Notes: a model not told the origin generated them from the sequence alone. Positions 37,958-48,386 are shown, counted from the stretch's first letter. The stretch: DNA of 64,000 bases from Rhodobacterales bacterium HKCCSP123 (GCA_015689745.1 WVSO01000001.1:50001-114000); one strand, 5' to 3'. A program made the numbers and translations.

Positions 37958-39154
37958 ATGTCCCAGACGTTCCTGAGCCGCCTGACCGACACGCTGGACG
38001 AGATCCGCGCCGACGGCCTGTGGAAGACCGAGCGCCCGATCCTCTCGCCCCAGGGCGGGCATGTCGAGGTTGCGGGCGGGCGGCGGCTGCTGAATCTCTG
38101 TGCCAACAACTACCTCGGTTTGGCGGATCATCCCGCGCTGATCGCTGCAGCCAAGGCGGCGATGGACGATCACGGCTACGGCATGGCCTCTGTCCGCTTC
38201 ATCTGCGGCACGCAGGACTTGCACCGCGCTTTGGAGGAACGGCTGGCGCGGTTCCTCGGCAAGGAGGATGCGATCCTTTTCGCGGCCTGTTTCGATGCCA
38301 ATGGCGGGCTGTTCGAGCCTTTGCTCGGGCCGGAGGACACGGTGATCTCGGACGCGCTCAACCATGCCTCGATCATCGACGGCATCCGCCTGTGCAAGGC
38401 GCGGCGCTACCGATACGCCAATGCCGACATGAACGACCTGGAGGCGCAGTTGAAGACCGCCCGCGCGGAGGGCGCGCGCACCATCATGATCGCAACCGAC
38501 GGTGTCTTCTCGATGGACGGGTATCTCGCACCCTTGCCCGAGATCGCCACGCTGGCCGAACGATACGACGCCGTCGTCATGGTCGACGATTGCCACGCCA
38601 CCGGCTTCATGGGACCGGAGGGGCGCGGCACTCCGCATCATTTCGGCGTGGCCGATGGCGTCCACATCCTGACCGGCACGCTGGGCAAGGCGCTTGGCGG
38701 CGCCATTGGCGGCTATATCGCCGGGCCGCAGCCGGTGGTCGATCTGCTCCGGCAACGCGCGCGGCCCTACCTCTTTTCCAACGCCCTTCCGCCCGCGGTC
38801 TGCGCGGCGGGGCTGGCCGCGCTCGACCTTGTCGAACGGGGCGAGGCGTTGCGCGCGCAACTCTTCGTCAACGCCGCCCATTGGCGCGCGGGGCTTGCGC
38901 GCCTCGGCTTCGACCTGTTGCCGGGCGAGCACCCGATCATCCCCGTGATGCTGGGTGACGCGCGCCTCAGTCAGCAGATGGCCGCGGCCCTTTACGAAGA
39001 AGGCGTCTACGTGGCCGGCTTCTTCTTTCCCGTCGTGCCAAGGGGCCGCGCGCGCATCCGCACGCAGATGAACGCGGCGCTGACGCCCGACGACCTGGAC
39101 ACCGCGCTCGCGGCCTTCGAGGCCGCGGGCAAACGCGTGGGGGCGATCCGATGA
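37958..39154 (+). CDS. kbl: Kbl, glycine C-acetyltransferase (2-amino-3-ketobutyrate CoA ligase)
   Basis: 398 residues, normal length. A PLP fold-type I alpha-oxoamine synthase: [41 protein letters not shown] and [11 protein letters not shown] with the PLP-binding Lys. It splits 2-amino-3-oxobutanoate into glycine and acetyl-CoA, the second step of threonine breakdown. The start follows GAGAGGAG. Its stop overlaps the tdh start (ATGA). Confidence 0.96.
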   Translation: MSQTFLSRLTDTLDEIRADGLWKTERPILSPQGGHVEVAGGRRLLNLCANNYLGLADHPALIAAAKAAMDDHGYGMASVRFICGTQDLHRALEERLARFLGKEDAILFAACFDANGGLFEPLLGPEDTVISDALNHASIIDGIRLCKARRYRYANADMNDLEAQLKTARAEGARTIMIATDGVFSMDGYLAPLPEIATLAERYDAVVMVDDCHATGFMGPEGRGTPHHFGVADGVHILTGTLGKALGGAIGGYIAGPQPVVDLLRQRARPYLFSNALPPAVCAAGLAALDLVERGEALRAQLFVNAAHWRAGLARLGFDLLPGEHPIIPVMLGDARLSQQMAAALYEEGVYVAGFFFPVVPRGRARIRTQMNAALTPDDLDTALAAFEAAGKRVGAIR

Positions 39155-40188
39155 GAAACGAGATGCGCGCGCTGGTGAAGCCCGGTCCCGTTCAGGGGCT
39201 TGAGATGCGGACCGCACCCGTGCCCGAGATCGGGCCGGACGACGTTCTGATCCGCGTGAAGAAGACGGGCATCTGCGGTACCGACATCCACATCTGGCAA
39301 TGGGACGATTGGGCCGCGCGCACGGTGCCCACGCCGCTGATCACCGGCCACGAGTTCGCGGGCGAGATCGTCGAGCTGGGCCGCGACGTCGAGGGCCTCG
39401 GCCTCGGGCAGCGGTGTTCCGGCGAGGGGCACCTGATCGGCAAGACCTCGCGCCAGAGCCGCGCGGGCAAGTTCCACCTCGACCCCGAGACGCGGGGGAT
39501 CGGCGTGAACGAGCAGGGCGCCTTTGCCGAGTACCTGCGCCTTCCGGCGTTCAACGTCGTGCCGCTGCCCGACGACATCCCCGACGAGATCGGCGCGATC
39601 CTCGATCCGCTCGGCAACGCGGTTCACACGGCGCTCTCCTTCGACCTGCTGGGCGAGGATGTGCTGGTCACCGGCGCGGGCCCCATCGGGATCATGGCCG
39701 CCGCCGTCGCCCGCCACGCGGGCGCGCGCCATGTCGTCATAACCGACGTGAACCCCGACCGGCTTCGGCTGGCGGGCGAGGTCGCCGATGTGCGCCCCGT
39801 CAACGTCGCCGCGGAGGACCTGAAGGACGTCATCCAAGCCCTCGGCATGAAGCAGGGTTTCGACGTGGGGCTCGAGATGTCGGGCAACCAGGCCGCCCTC
39901 GACCAGATGGTCGAATGCCTCGTGATGGGCGGGCGCATAGCGCTTCTGGGCATCCCGCCGGGCAAGTCGCCCGTAGACTGGAGCCGCATCGTCCTCAAGG
40001 CGATCACGATCAAGGGCGTCTACGGCCGCGAGATCTTCGAGACCTGGTACAAGATGATCGCCATGCTTCAGAACGGCCTCGACGTGTCCCGCGTCATCAC
40101 CCACCGTTTCCCTGCGGACCAGTACCGCGAGGGATTCGCCGCCATGTTGTCGGGCAAGTCCGGGAAGGTCGTGCTTGACTGGACCTGA
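39151..40188 (+). CDS. tdh: Tdh, L-threonine 3-dehydrogenase
   Basis: 345 residues, zinc-dependent medium-chain dehydrogenase. [19 protein letters not shown] (catalytic Zn Cys), [10 protein letters not shown], the NAD-binding [15 protein letters not shown], and [14 protein letters not shown] near the end, a Tdh-specific segment. It oxidises threonine to 2-amino-3-oxobutanoate, the substrate of Kbl. The four-base overlap with kbl ties the two steps together. The structural zinc loop seems reduced ([21 protein letters not shown]) and lacks the four-Cys set, with His instead of some ligands. Confidence 0.94.
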   Translation: MRNEMRALVKPGPVQGLEMRTAPVPEIGPDDVLIRVKKTGICGTDIHIWQWDDWAARTVPTPLITGHEFAGEIVELGRDVEGLGLGQRCSGEGHLIGKTSRQSRAGKFHLDPETRGIGVNEQGAFAEYLRLPAFNVVPLPDDIPDEIGAILDPLGNAVHTALSFDLLGEDVLVTGAGPIGIMAAAVARHAGARHVVITDVNPDRLRLAGEVADVRPVNVAAEDLKDVIQALGMKQGFDVGLEMSGNQAALDQMVECLVMGGRIALLGIPPGKSPVDWSRIVLKAITIKGVYGREIFETWYKMIAMLQNGLDVSRVITHRFPADQYREGFAAMLSGKSGKVVLDWT

Positions 40189-40248
40189 CTCGTTGCATTT
40201 TCAACGTTCATGTGGCATGCCGTCCCCCGACCCGCAGGAGAGACCGCG

Positions 40249-41604
40249 ATGACCGAGCAGAGCACCCCCCGCCCGATGATCCAGGCACCGTCGCTGCCCG
40301 GGCCCCACGAAGGCTACATGCCGGGCTTCGCCAATGATTTCGAGACCGAGGCGCTGCCGGGCGCGCTGCCGCAGGGGATGAACTCGCCCCAGAAATGCAA
40401 CTATGGCCTTTATGGCGAACAGCTGTCCGGCACCGCCTTCACCGCCAACCCGCCCGAGCGGACCTGGACCTATCGCATCCGCCCCTCGGTCAAGCATTCG
40501 GCGCGTTACAGCAAGATCGACCTGCCCTACTGGAAATCCGCGCCCAACGTGGACCCTGATGTCATCAGCCTCGGGCAGTACCGCTGGGACCCGGTGCCGC
40601 TGGCCGACACGCCGCTGACATGGCTGACGGGCATGCGCACCATGACCACGGCGGGCGACGTGAACACGCAGGTGGGGATGGCCGCGCACATCTACCTCGT
40701 CACCGCGTCGATGGTGGATGACTACTTCTTCTCCGCCGACAGCGAGCTTCTTGTCGTCCCGCAGGAGGGGCGGCTGCGCTTCTGCACCGAGCTTGGCATC
40801 ATCGACCTGAAACCGCAGGAAATCGCCATCCTGCCCCGCGGCCTCGTCTACCGGGTCGAGGTGCTGGAAGGGCCCTGCCGCGGCTTCGTCTGCGAGAATT
40901 ACGGCCAGAAGTTCGAGCTTCCGGGCCGTGGGCCGATCGGGGCGAACTGCCTCGCCAACCCGCGCGACTTCAAGGCGCCGGTCGCCGCCTACGAGGACCG
41001 CGAGGCGCCCTCGCGCCTGACGATCAAGTGGTGCGGGCAGTTCCACGTGACCGAGATCGGGCAAAGCCCGCTCGACGTGGTGGCCTGGCACGGCAATTAC
41101 GCGCCCTACAAGTACGACCTGTCGACATATTGCCCGGTTGGCGCGATCCTGTTCGACCACCCGGATCCGTCGATCTTCACGGTTCTCACGGCCCCCTCGG
41201 GCGTGCCCGGCACCGCGAACATCGACTTCGTCCTGTTCCGAGAACGCTGGATGGTGGCCGAGGACACCTTCCGCCCGCCCTGGTATCACAAGAACATCAT
41301 GTCCGAACTGATGGGCAACATCTACGGCCAGTACGACGCCAAGCCGCAGGGCTTCGTGCCGGGGGGCATGTCGCTTCACAACATGATGCTGCCCCACGGC
41401 CCCGATCGCGAGGCTTTCGAGGGCGCGTCGAACGCAGACCTCAAGCCCCACAAGCTCGACAACACGATGTCCTTCATGTTCGAGACGCGCTTTCCCCAGC
41501 ACCTGACCGCCTTCGCCGCGACCGAGGCGCCACTGCAGGACGATTACATCGACTGCTGGGACAGCCTCGAAAAGAAATTCGACGGAACGCCCGGGCGAAA
41601 GTAG
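40249..41604 (+). CDS. hmgA: HmgA, homogentisate 1,2-dioxygenase
   Basis: 451 residues. [18 protein letters not shown] at the start, and the iron-binding region [21 protein letters not shown] with His and Glu ligands, followed by [15 protein letters not shown]. It opens the ring of homogentisate in tyrosine and phenylalanine breakdown. The start has GCAGGAGAG upstream. maiA and fahA are not next to it. PhhB, which recycles the cofactor of phenylalanine hydroxylase, is encoded 10 kb away. Confidence 0.96.
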   Translation: MTEQSTPRPMIQAPSLPGPHEGYMPGFANDFETEALPGALPQGMNSPQKCNYGLYGEQLSGTAFTANPPERTWTYRIRPSVKHSARYSKIDLPYWKSAPNVDPDVISLGQYRWDPVPLADTPLTWLTGMRTMTTAGDVNTQVGMAAHIYLVTASMVDDYFFSADSELLVVPQEGRLRFCTELGIIDLKPQEIAILPRGLVYRVEVLEGPCRGFVCENYGQKFELPGRGPIGANCLANPRDFKAPVAAYEDREAPSRLTIKWCGQFHVTEIGQSPLDVVAWHGNYAPYKYDLSTYCPVGAILFDHPDPSIFTVLTAPSGVPGTANIDFVLFRERWMVAEDTFRPPWYHKNIMSELMGNIYGQYDAKPQGFVPGGMSLHNMMLPHGPDREAFEGASNADLKPHKLDNTMSFMFETRFPQHLTAFAATEAPLQDDYIDCWDSLEKKFDGTPGRK

Positions 41605-41638
41605 GCTTGGCCGAAGGACAAGCGGCCGGGGGCGAGAG

Positions 41639-42505
41639 ATGGAGATTGCGGACAGGCTGGTGCTGCTCGGCACCAAGGGCGGGCCGGCGATCCGCCCGGG
41701 CGGACCGATGCCGACCGCGTCGCTCCTGGAGATCGGCGGACGGCGCTGCGTGGTGGATTGCGGCCTCGGCGTGTCCAGGGGGCTGGTCGAGGCGGGCGTG
41801 AACCTGAAGGCGCTCGACCTCATCTTCATCACCCATCTGCACTCGGATCATGTGCTGGAGCTTGGGCCGCTCCTGCACACCGCCTGGACCACGGGCCTTG
41901 CGACCCCGGTGCAGGTCTTCGGCCCGCCGGGCACGCAGGCCGTCTGGGACGGGTTCGTCGCCTCGCTCCGTTACGACATCGACCTTCGGATCGAGGACGA
42001 AGGGCGTCCCGATCTGCGCACCCTCGTGCAGGTTCAGGAGTATTCCGAGGGGCCGCTGCCGGTCGATGGCCTTTCGGTCAGCGCGCTCCGCGTCGATCAC
42101 CCGCCGGTCATCGACTGTTTCGCGCTACGCTTCGACAGCCCCGAGTGGTCGGTCACCTTCTCGTCGGACACCGCGCATTTCCCGCCGCTGGCGGAATTCG
42201 CAAGCGGGTCCGACATCCTCGTGCACGAGGCGATGCTGGAACGCGGCGTCGACCGGCTGGTCGCGCGCACGGGGAACGGCTCGCGGCTCAAGGCGCATAT
42301 CACGCGCTCCCATACCGAGGCCGTGGATGCCGCGCGCATCGCGGCTGCCGCGGGTGTCGGAATGCTGGTCCTGCACCACCTGATCCCCGCCGACGACCCC
42401 GGCATCACCGAGGCCGACTGGCTGGCCGCCGTCGCGCCCGTGTTCGGGGGGCCGACCGTCGTCGGCACCGATGGCCTGAGCCTGTCGCCCAAGACCCCAA
42501 CGTGA
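41639..42505 (+). CDS. MBL-fold metallohydrolase, RNase Z-like group
   Basis: 288 residues. ITHLHSDHVLELGPLLHTAW (HxHxDH two-metal motif), FSSDTAHFPPL with Asp and the third-ligand region, and SHTEAVDAARIAAAAGVGMLVLHHLIP with the later His. The arrangement is that of the RNase Z/arylsulfatase-like branch. Its substrate is not known. It follows hmgA by 34 bases and its stop overlaps the next gene (TGATG), so the three to four genes may be co-transcribed. Confidence 0.86.
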   Translation: MEIADRLVLLGTKGGPAIRPGGPMPTASLLEIGGRRCVVDCGLGVSRGLVEAGVNLKALDLIFITHLHSDHVLELGPLLHTAWTTGLATPVQVFGPPGTQAVWDGFVASLRYDIDLRIEDEGRPDLRTLVQVQEYSEGPLPVDGLSVSALRVDHPPVIDCFALRFDSPEWSVTFSSDTAHFPPLAEFASGSDILVHEAMLERGVDRLVARTGNGSRLKAHITRSHTEAVDAARIAAAAGVGMLVLHHLIPADDPGITEADWLAAVAPVFGGPTVVGTDGLSLSPKTPT

Positions 42506-42708
42506 TGAGCAGGTTCGGCCCCAGTCGCGGCGAGATAAAGCTGCGCCTCGGCATCAGCCTTGCGGGGCTTGCCCTGCTGATCGGGGCCTATGCCTTCAAC
42601 GGGATCGGCGGCATTGCGTCGCTGGAAATCGCGATCATCGGGACTGCCTTCTTCGGGGGCACGGCGATATGGTGTCTGCGCCAGTTGACACGAAAGGACG
42701 ACCCATGA
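42505..42708 (+). CDS. Small hypothetical membrane protein
   Basis: 67 residues. Two hydrophobic segments (LRLGISLAGLALLIGAYAF and LEIAIIGTAFFGGTAIW), a basic N-terminus (MSRFGPSRGEIKLR) and a charged tail. The ATG shares its A with the TGA of the MBL gene, and its own stop overlaps the next start. Family not recognised. Translational coupling on both sides is the main support. Confidence 0.7.
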   Translation: MSRFGPSRGEIKLRLGISLAGLALLIGAYAFNGIGGIASLEIAIIGTAFFGGTAIWCLRQLTRKDDP

Positions 42709-42980
42709 GCACCGGGCAGATCATCCAGCTTGTCCTGCAGGGCCTCGTCTTCCTCGCCTGGGCGGCGCTGATGTTCCGAACCCTGTTCCTGTGGCGCCGC
42801 CGCGCCGAGGCCGAGACGGGCAACACCTTTTCCGGCCCGGGCCAGGTCCTGAAACAGGCGGGCCGCTGGTTGCGCGCGCCCGAGGACCGGTCCGAGCGCA
42901 ACACGCTCCTGTTCCTGACCTTCGTCCTCGTGGTGATGATCCTGACCTCGGCGGTCCTGGCGCCGCCCAGCGCGGGCTAG
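42705..42980 (+). CDS. Small hypothetical membrane protein
   Basis: 91 residues. An N-terminal helix (IIQLVLQGLVFLAWAALMF), a basic stretch (LWRRRAEAE), a polar middle and a C-terminal helix (LLFLTFVLVVMILTSAVLA). Family not recognised. Coupled to the preceding gene (ATGA). Its TAG stop lies within a CTAG that also supplies the stop of the convergent yaaA gene. Confidence 0.72.
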   Translation: MSTGQIIQLVLQGLVFLAWAALMFRTLFLWRRRAEAETGNTFSGPGQVLKQAGRWLRAPEDRSERNTLLFLTFVLVVMILTSAVLAPPSAG

Positions 42981-43756
42981 GCCGCGCTCGCCGCCGCCGC
43001 TTCGCGCCGCAGGAAGGCGGGCTTGCCCGGCGCGCTCAGGTCGGGGGCGTATGCGTAGCCGCCCGTGTCGAAGTCGAGGATGCCGGCAGGGTCCGTCAAC
43101 CGGCGTTCGATGATGAAACGCGCCATCGCGCCGCGCGCCTTCTTGGCGAAGAAACTGACGATCTTCGGGCCGCCCGGCTTGTCCTCGAGGAACTGGGGCG
43201 TGATCACCGTAAGCGCCAGAGCGTCCGCGTCGACAGCCGAGAAATACTCGACCGAGGCGCAGTTGATCAGCGTGTCGGTGCCAAGCCGCTCACCCTCGGC
43301 GTTCAGCGCCTTCGCCAACCGGTCGCCCCAGTAGGCATAAAGGTTCGCGCCCTTCCGGGTCTTCAACCGGCTGCCCATCTCCAGCCGGTAGGGCTGGATC
43401 GCATCGAGCGGGCGCAGGATGCCATAAAGCCCCGACAGGATGCGCAGCCGCTCCTGCGCGAAGCGCATGTCCTCGGCATCGAGGCTGGCCGCCTCAAGCC
43501 CCTGGTAGGTGTCGCCTGCAAAGGCCAGCGCGGCGGGGCGCAGATCGCCCGCCGCCTCCTCGAAGCGCTTGAAGCGGTCGGCGTTCAGCTTGGCGAGCGC
43601 GGGCGACAGGTCCATCAGCTCGGCCAGCTCCTTCTGGCTCAACCGCTTCGCGGCGCGTGCCAGCGTCACCGCGTCGTCGCGGAACGAAGGCTCCGTCATC
43701 TCCACGTCGCGGTCGGCCCAGTCGAGGCGCTTGGCGGGGGAAATCACGGTCAGCAT
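42977..43756 (-). CDS. yaaA: YaaA, peroxide stress protein (UPF0246)
   Basis: 259 residues. Starts MLTVISPAKRLDW; conserved LYGILRPLDAIQPYRLEMGSRL and CASVEYFSAV are typical of YaaA. In E. coli YaaA lowers free iron and limits Fenton damage during peroxide stress. The start has AAAGGAGCTGCCGC upstream; the longer open frame is not needed. Fits the oxidative-stress flavour of the window. Confidence 0.94.
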   Translation of the reverse strand: MLTVISPAKRLDWADRDVEMTEPSFRDDAVTLARAAKRLSQKELAELMDLSPALAKLNADRFKRFEEAAGDLRPAALAFAGDTYQGLEAASLDAEDMRFAQERLRILSGLYGILRPLDAIQPYRLEMGSRLKTRKGANLYAYWGDRLAKALNAEGERLGTDTLINCASVEYFSAVDADALALTVITPQFLEDKPGGPKIVSFFAKKARGAMARFIIERRLTDPAGILDFDTGGYAYAPDLSAPGKPAFLRREAAAASAA

Positions 43757-43894
43757 GCGGCAGCTCCTTTCGTCCGTTCCTTCTGCCCGAGGTAGCGCCA
43801 CCCACGGCAACGGGCAACCCGATGCACCCCAGTCCTGCCTTGAGATCGCCGCACGGGCGTTCCACACTCGGGGCGATCAACGCGCAGGATACAA

Positions 43895-45055
43895 GTGACA
43901 GACCCACAGGACGCCAGCACGGCGAAAGATACCCGAACCCGGCTGCAAACGGCCGCCCTCGTCATCATCGCGGCGGCGGTGGTGCTGTTCCTGCTGGTGC
44001 AGGCGCGCTTCATGCTGACATCGCTCGCGGTGGCGATCATCGTCTTCAGCCTGACCAGCGACGCCATCGGCTTCATCTCGCGGATCAAGCTCGGCCCCCT
44101 GCGCATTCCCAACTGGGTGGCGAGCCTTGCGGCGGTGCTGCTGATCTCGACCGGGCTGTTCATGCTCAGCTCGCTGATCCTGTCGCAGGTCAACACGGTC
44201 CTGTCGACCACGCTGACCTACACCGACCGCGCGCCGGCCGCCGTGGCCGACCTCTTCGCGTGGATGGGTCCCGAGGTGGAGACCGCCATCGCCAGCGCGA
44301 TCCGCAGCGTCGATGTCTCGGGCTACCTGCGCGCGATGGCAGGGCAGGCGGGCGGGCTGATGCAGGGCACCGTTCTGGTGATCCTCTTCGTCGGCTTTCT
44401 CTTTGCCGAGCGGCTCTGGTTTGACGTGAAACTCACGAGCCTGATGGGCGGCGACGGCGAGCGCGCGCGCCACGCCCAGCGCATCATCGGCACGATCATG
44501 CATCGGGTGAACTACTACCTGCTGGTCAAGACCGTGGTCAGCGCGATCACCGGGCTGATGGTCTATGGCGTGGCGCTCGTCTTCGGGCTGGAGCTGGCCG
44601 TCGCCATCGGGATGATCACCTTCGTGCTGAACTACATCCCCAATGTTGGCTCGATCGTGGCGACCGTCCTGGCGACCTTCGTGACCTACGTGCAACTGGG
44701 CGAACCCGCGCCGACGCTGGCCTTCTTCCTTGCCGTGGGGGTCATCCAGTTCGTCAACGGCAATGTCATCGACCCCTGGCTCATGGGCCGCGCGCTGCGC
44801 CTGTCGACCTTCGGGATCATCGTCGCGCTGGCCTTCTGGGGGTCTGTCTGGGGTATCGCGGGGATGTTCCTGTCCGTGCCCATCATGGTGGCGACGATGA
44901 TCGTCTGCAGCCATGTGCCATGGCTTCGGTCAGTCGCCGTCCTTCTCTCGCGCGAGGGGTTGCCGGACCTCGACACAGACCGCAACCGCCCGCTCGGACC
45001 AACGGCCATCATCGGCGAAGCGGTGACTCAGGACGCGCGCCGCCGCCGGGGTTAG
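43895..45055 (+). CDS. AI-2E family transporter (PF01594 permease)
   Basis: 386 residues with about eight hydrophobic segments: TM1-3 at the N-terminus, a helical linker (about 100-150), then later helices including FVLNYIPNVGSIVATVLA and FVNGNVIDPWLMGRAL, the family signature. Members include TqsA (autoinducer-2 export) and Na+/H+ antiporters, so the substrate is open. The start is GTG (MTDPQDAST) with AGGA upstream. Its TAG overlaps the convergent recQ stop. Confidence 0.9.
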   Translation: MTDPQDASTAKDTRTRLQTAALVIIAAAVVLFLLVQARFMLTSLAVAIIVFSLTSDAIGFISRIKLGPLRIPNWVASLAAVLLISTGLFMLSSLILSQVNTVLSTTLTYTDRAPAAVADLFAWMGPEVETAIASAIRSVDVSGYLRAMAGQAGGLMQGTVLVILFVGFLFAERLWFDVKLTSLMGGDGERARHAQRIIGTIMHRVNYYLLVKTVVSAITGLMVYGVALVFGLELAVAIGMITFVLNYIPNVGSIVATVLATFVTYVQLGEPAPTLAFFLAVGVIQFVNGNVIDPWLMGRALRLSTFGIIVALAFWGSVWGIAGMFLSVPIMVATMIVCSHVPWLRSVAVLLSREGLPDLDTDRNRPLGPTAIIGEAVTQDARRRRG

Positions 45056-47094
45056 CCGGCCTCGCGCAGAACCTCGAGGAAGGCGTCGCCGAACCGCTCG
45101 GCGTGGCGTTCCCCCAGAAGCCGGGTCAGCGTCGACAGGTCGCCCGGCTTCACCTCGGCCACCCTGGCGATCTGGGACGAGGAACAGGTCATCGGCTTGT
45201 CCGTCCCCGTCTCGCCGCGCGCCAGGTCGGCCTGCACGGCAAGCAGCCGGTCATAGAGCGCGCCCGCGTCGCGCCCCGCCAGCTTGCGGCGGGCGGGGTG
45301 CTGATCCTCGGGCTGGTCGCCCGTGATGACCGACAGGAAGGCCGCGCCGTATTTCTCAAGCTTTGTCGCCCCCACGCCGCCGATCCGCGCCATCGCGTCC
45401 AGCGTTTCCGGCCGCGTCTCGGCCATCTCGATCAGGGTCTTGTCGGTGAAGATGACATAGGCGGGCACCTTCGCCGCCTCGGCCAGCGCGCGGCGCTTGG
45501 CCTTGAGGGCCGAGAGAAGCGGCGCGTCCTCCTCGCTGACCAGCATCTTGACCTGCGGGCGGCGCGGGGCCTTGGCGATGGTGTCGCGGCGAAGCGTGAT
45601 CTCGGCCTCGCCGCGCAGGATGGGGCGCGCGGCCTCGGTCATCCTGAGCGCGCCATGCCGCGCCGGGTCGGGGCGGACGAGGTCATGGGCCGCCATCTGG
45701 CGGAACACCGCCTGCCAGCCGCGCTTGTCGAATTCCGTGCCGACGCCATAGGTCGGCAGCCGGTCATGGCCGCGCTGGCGGATCCGGTCGGTGTCGGTCC
45801 CCGTCAGGATGTCGATCAGATGCCCCGCGCCGAAGCTTTCGCCGGTGCGCAGGATCGCCGACAGCGCCTTGCGCACCGGCGTGGTCGCGTCGAACACATC
45901 GGGCGGGTTGGCGCAGAGGTCGCAATTCCCGCAAGGTTCCGCCTGTTCGCCGAAATACCCAAGCAGCACCTGCCGCCGGCAGCCCAGCGCCTCGGCCAGC
46001 CCGAGAAGCGCGTTGAGCCTTGCGTGGTCGGCCTCCTTCCGCTCGGGCGGCGCGAGGCCCTCGTCGATCTGGGACCGGCGGAACCGGATGTCGTCGGGGC
46101 CGAACAGCGTCAGCGTGTCGGCCGGCGCCCCGTCGCGGCCCGCGCGACCGATCTCCTGGTAATAGCCCTCGATCGACTTGGGCAGGTCGGCATGGGCGAC
46201 CCAGCGGATATCGGGCTTGTCCACGCCCATGCCGAAGGCGATGGTCGCCACGACGATCAGCCCGTCCTCGGTGGCGAAACGCCCTTCGACGCTGCGGCGA
46301 TCCTCGGCCTCCATCCCGCCGTGGTAGTGGCAGGCGACATGCCCGGCCTCGCGCAGGGCCTGCGCCAAGGTTTCGGTCTTGGCGCGGGTGCCGCAATAGA
46401 CGATGCCCGACTGCCCCTTGCGGGCGGCGGCGAAGGACAGGATCTGTTGCCGGGGGTTCTGCTTGACCTCGAAGGCCAGCGCCAGGTTCGGCCGGTCGAA
46501 GCCGCGCAGGAAGCTTTCGGGCGGCTCCCCGTCGAACAGGCGTTCCACGATCTCGGCCCGCGTCTCGGCATCGGCCGTGGCGGTGAAGGCCGCAAGCGGC
46601 ACGCCAAGCGACCGGCGGAGTTCCCCGATGCGCAGGTAATCGGGGCGGAAATCATGGCCCCACTGGCTGACGCAATGCGCCTCGTCCACCGCGATCAGGC
46701 TGACGCCCGCGCGCTTCAGCATCCGTTCCGTGCCCGAGGACGCCAGCCGCTCGGGCGCGATGTAGAGAAGCTTGAGCGTCCCGTCCTCCAACGCCGTCCA
46801 GACGGCATCCGTTTCCTCGGGCGTGTTGCCGCTGGTCAGCGCGCCTGCGACCACGCCCGCCTCGCGCAGGCCCCGCACCTGGTCGCGCATCAGCGCGATG
46901 AGCGGCGAGATCACCACCGTCACCCCCTCGCGCATCAGCGCGGGCAGCTGGAAGCAGAGCGATTTGCCCCCACCCGTCGGCATGATGGCCAGGACGTTGC
47001 GCCCCCGCGCCACCGCCTCGACGATCTCGGCCTGGCCGGGGCGGAAGGCCGAGAATCCGAAGACGGAGGAAAGGAGGGCGGTCGCGTCCTGCAT
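45052..47094 (-). CDS. recQ: RecQ, ATP-dependent 3'-5' DNA helicase
   Basis: 680 residues. Helicase core with FRPGQAEIV, Walker A MPTGGGKSLCFQLPA, DEAHC, FGMGVDKPDIRWV and QEIGRAGRDG; RQC zinc motif C-x16-19-C-x2-C-x2-C (CRRQVLLGYFGE... CGNCDLC); C-terminal HRDC domain (about 520-600). It is the full RecQ architecture, acting in recombination and fork repair. The start is ATG at 47094 or GTG at 47112 (adds MTRQAP); neither has an excellent ribosome site. Confidence 0.95.
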   Translation of the reverse strand: MQDATALLSSVFGFSAFRPGQAEIVEAVARGRNVLAIMPTGGGKSLCFQLPALMREGVTVVISPLIALMRDQVRGLREAGVVAGALTSGNTPEETDAVWTALEDGTLKLLYIAPERLASSGTERMLKRAGVSLIAVDEAHCVSQWGHDFRPDYLRIGELRRSLGVPLAAFTATADAETRAEIVERLFDGEPPESFLRGFDRPNLALAFEVKQNPRQQILSFAAARKGQSGIVYCGTRAKTETLAQALREAGHVACHYHGGMEAEDRRSVEGRFATEDGLIVVATIAFGMGVDKPDIRWVAHADLPKSIEGYYQEIGRAGRDGAPADTLTLFGPDDIRFRRSQIDEGLAPPERKEADHARLNALLGLAEALGCRRQVLLGYFGEQAEPCGNCDLCANPPDVFDATTPVRKALSAILRTGESFGAGHLIDILTGTDTDRIRQRGHDRLPTYGVGTEFDKRGWQAVFRQMAAHDLVRPDPARHGALRMTEAARPILRGEAEITLRRDTIAKAPRRPQVKMLVSEEDAPLLSALKAKRRALAEAAKVPAYVIFTDKTLIEMAETRPETLDAMARIGGVGATKLEKYGAAFLSVITGDQPEDQHPARRKLAGRDAGALYDRLLAVQADLARGETGTDKPMTCSSSQIARVAEVKPGDLSTLTRLLGERHAERFGDAFLEVLREAG

Positions 47095-47321
47095 GGGGGC
47101 CTGTCGGGTCACTCTTTTTTTGCTCGATTTTTATGGACTCTCCCATGTTGAGAAGGCGTTAACAAGCCTTCCACCGCCAGATCGGGGGCAAGGTGCGGGG
47201 ACATCCACAAGATATTCCCCCCAGCGCCCCTCATTGCAGCGTCACGCTGCCCCATTACATGCAGGTCCCGCCCTCGATAGGCGGACCCGTGACCGACCTT
47301 TCGCCATGAAGGAGGGACGAC

Positions 47322-48386
47322 ATGACCCTTGCGAAGACCCTGACCGCGACCCTTTTCGGGATCACGCTGGCCACCGCCGCACCCGCGCAGCAGGCCGAGC
47401 CGGAAGTGACGCTGCGTTTCCAGCACTTCGTCTCGCCCGCCAGCGCCAATCCCACGCATTTCATGCAGCCCTGGGCCGAAGCGATCGAGGAGCAGTCGGG
47501 CGGCCGCATCCGGGTCGAGATCTACCCGTTCATGCAGCTCGGCGGGTCCGCGCCCGATCAATACGACCTGATCCGCGACGGCGTGATCGACGGCGGCTGG
47601 GTCATCCCCGGCTACCAGGCCGGCCGCTTCCCCGAGGCCGAGGCGCTGGAACTGCCCTTCATGACGACGAAATCCGCCGAAGAGGCCAGCCGCGCGGCCT
47701 GGGCCTTCACGCAAGAGTTCCTGATGGACGATGTCGCCGATGTCCATGTCGTCGCCGCCCACATGCACGGGCGCGGGTTGATCCACCTGCAGGCCCCGCC
47801 GATCGAGGCCCTCGACGATTTCAACGGCCTGCGCCTGCGCGGCCCGTCGCGCGCCGCCACGCTTCTGCTGGAACGGCTTGGCGCGACGCCTGTCGGGATG
47901 CCCGTGCCCGCCTTCCCCGAGGCGCTGTCGCGCGGGGTGGTCGATGGCGGCGTGATCACCTGGGAACAGGCGCCCTCGCTCCGGCTGGACGAACTGACCG
48001 AGAGCCACACCGACGTGGCGGGGGATCATTCGCTCTACAACCTCTATTTCCTCTGGGCGATGAACCGCGACAGCTACGAGGGGCTGCCCCCCGACCTGCG
48101 CGCGGTGATCGACGCGAATTCGGGCCTCATGGCCTCGGCCTGGGCGGGCCGGGCGCATGACATCGGCGACGCCGCGGGGCGGCTTGCGATGGAAGAGGCC
48201 GGCAACACGATTGCCGAGATGTCGCCCGAACTGACCGCCGAGATCGCGGCGCTGGGGGACCAGGTCATCGCCGACTGGATCGTCGAGGCCGACGCCCGTG
48301 GTCTCGATGGCGCGGCACTGGTCGAGGCCGCCCGGAGGGCCGTTGCGGCGGAAACCGGCAGCGCGCCCGCGCCTTACACCGACTGA
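47322..48386 (+). CDS. TRAP transporter substrate-binding protein (DctP type), orphan
   Basis: 354 residues. A signal peptide (MTLAKTLTATLFGITLATAAPA) precedes a DctP fold with LRFQHFVSP, VEIYPFMQLGG, LRLRGPSRAATLLLERLGATPVGMP (the conserved Arg that binds carboxylates) and GVVDGGVITWE. Ligand is likely an organic acid. The membrane subunits DctQ and DctM are not beside it, so it must pair with a remote transporter or act otherwise. GGAGGGACGAC precedes the ATG. Its end overlaps the convergent HAD gene by 13 bases. Confidence 0.91.
   Translation: MTLAKTLTATLFGITLATAAPAQQAEPEVTLRFQHFVSPASANPTHFMQPWAEAIEEQSGGRIRVEIYPFMQLGGSAPDQYDLIRDGVIDGGWVIPGYQAGRFPEAEALELPFMTTKSAEEASRAAWAFTQEFLMDDVADVHVVAAHMHGRGLIHLQAPPIEALDDFNGLRLRGPSRAATLLLERLGATPVGMPVPAFPEALSRGVVDGGVITWEQAPSLRLDELTESHTDVAGDHSLYNLYFLWAMNRDSYEGLPPDLRAVIDANSGLMASAWAGRAHDIGDAAGRLAMEEAGNTIAEMSPELTAEIAALGDQVIADWIVEADARGLDGAALVEAARRAVAAETGSAPAPYTD

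Noticed and set aside
36446..39217. Very long minus-strand open frame continuing upstream of the FAD oxidoreductase
   Set aside because: It lies opposite rpoE, chrR and kbl, which are clearly real. Its predicted protein is rich in Arg, Gly, Ala and His without recognisable domains, as expected for an antisense shadow in a high-GC genome.
47113..47321. Region before the TRAP gene considered as a replication origin because of CATCCACAA
   Set aside because: Only one partial DnaA-like box, no A/T-rich unwinding region and no origin-linked genes.
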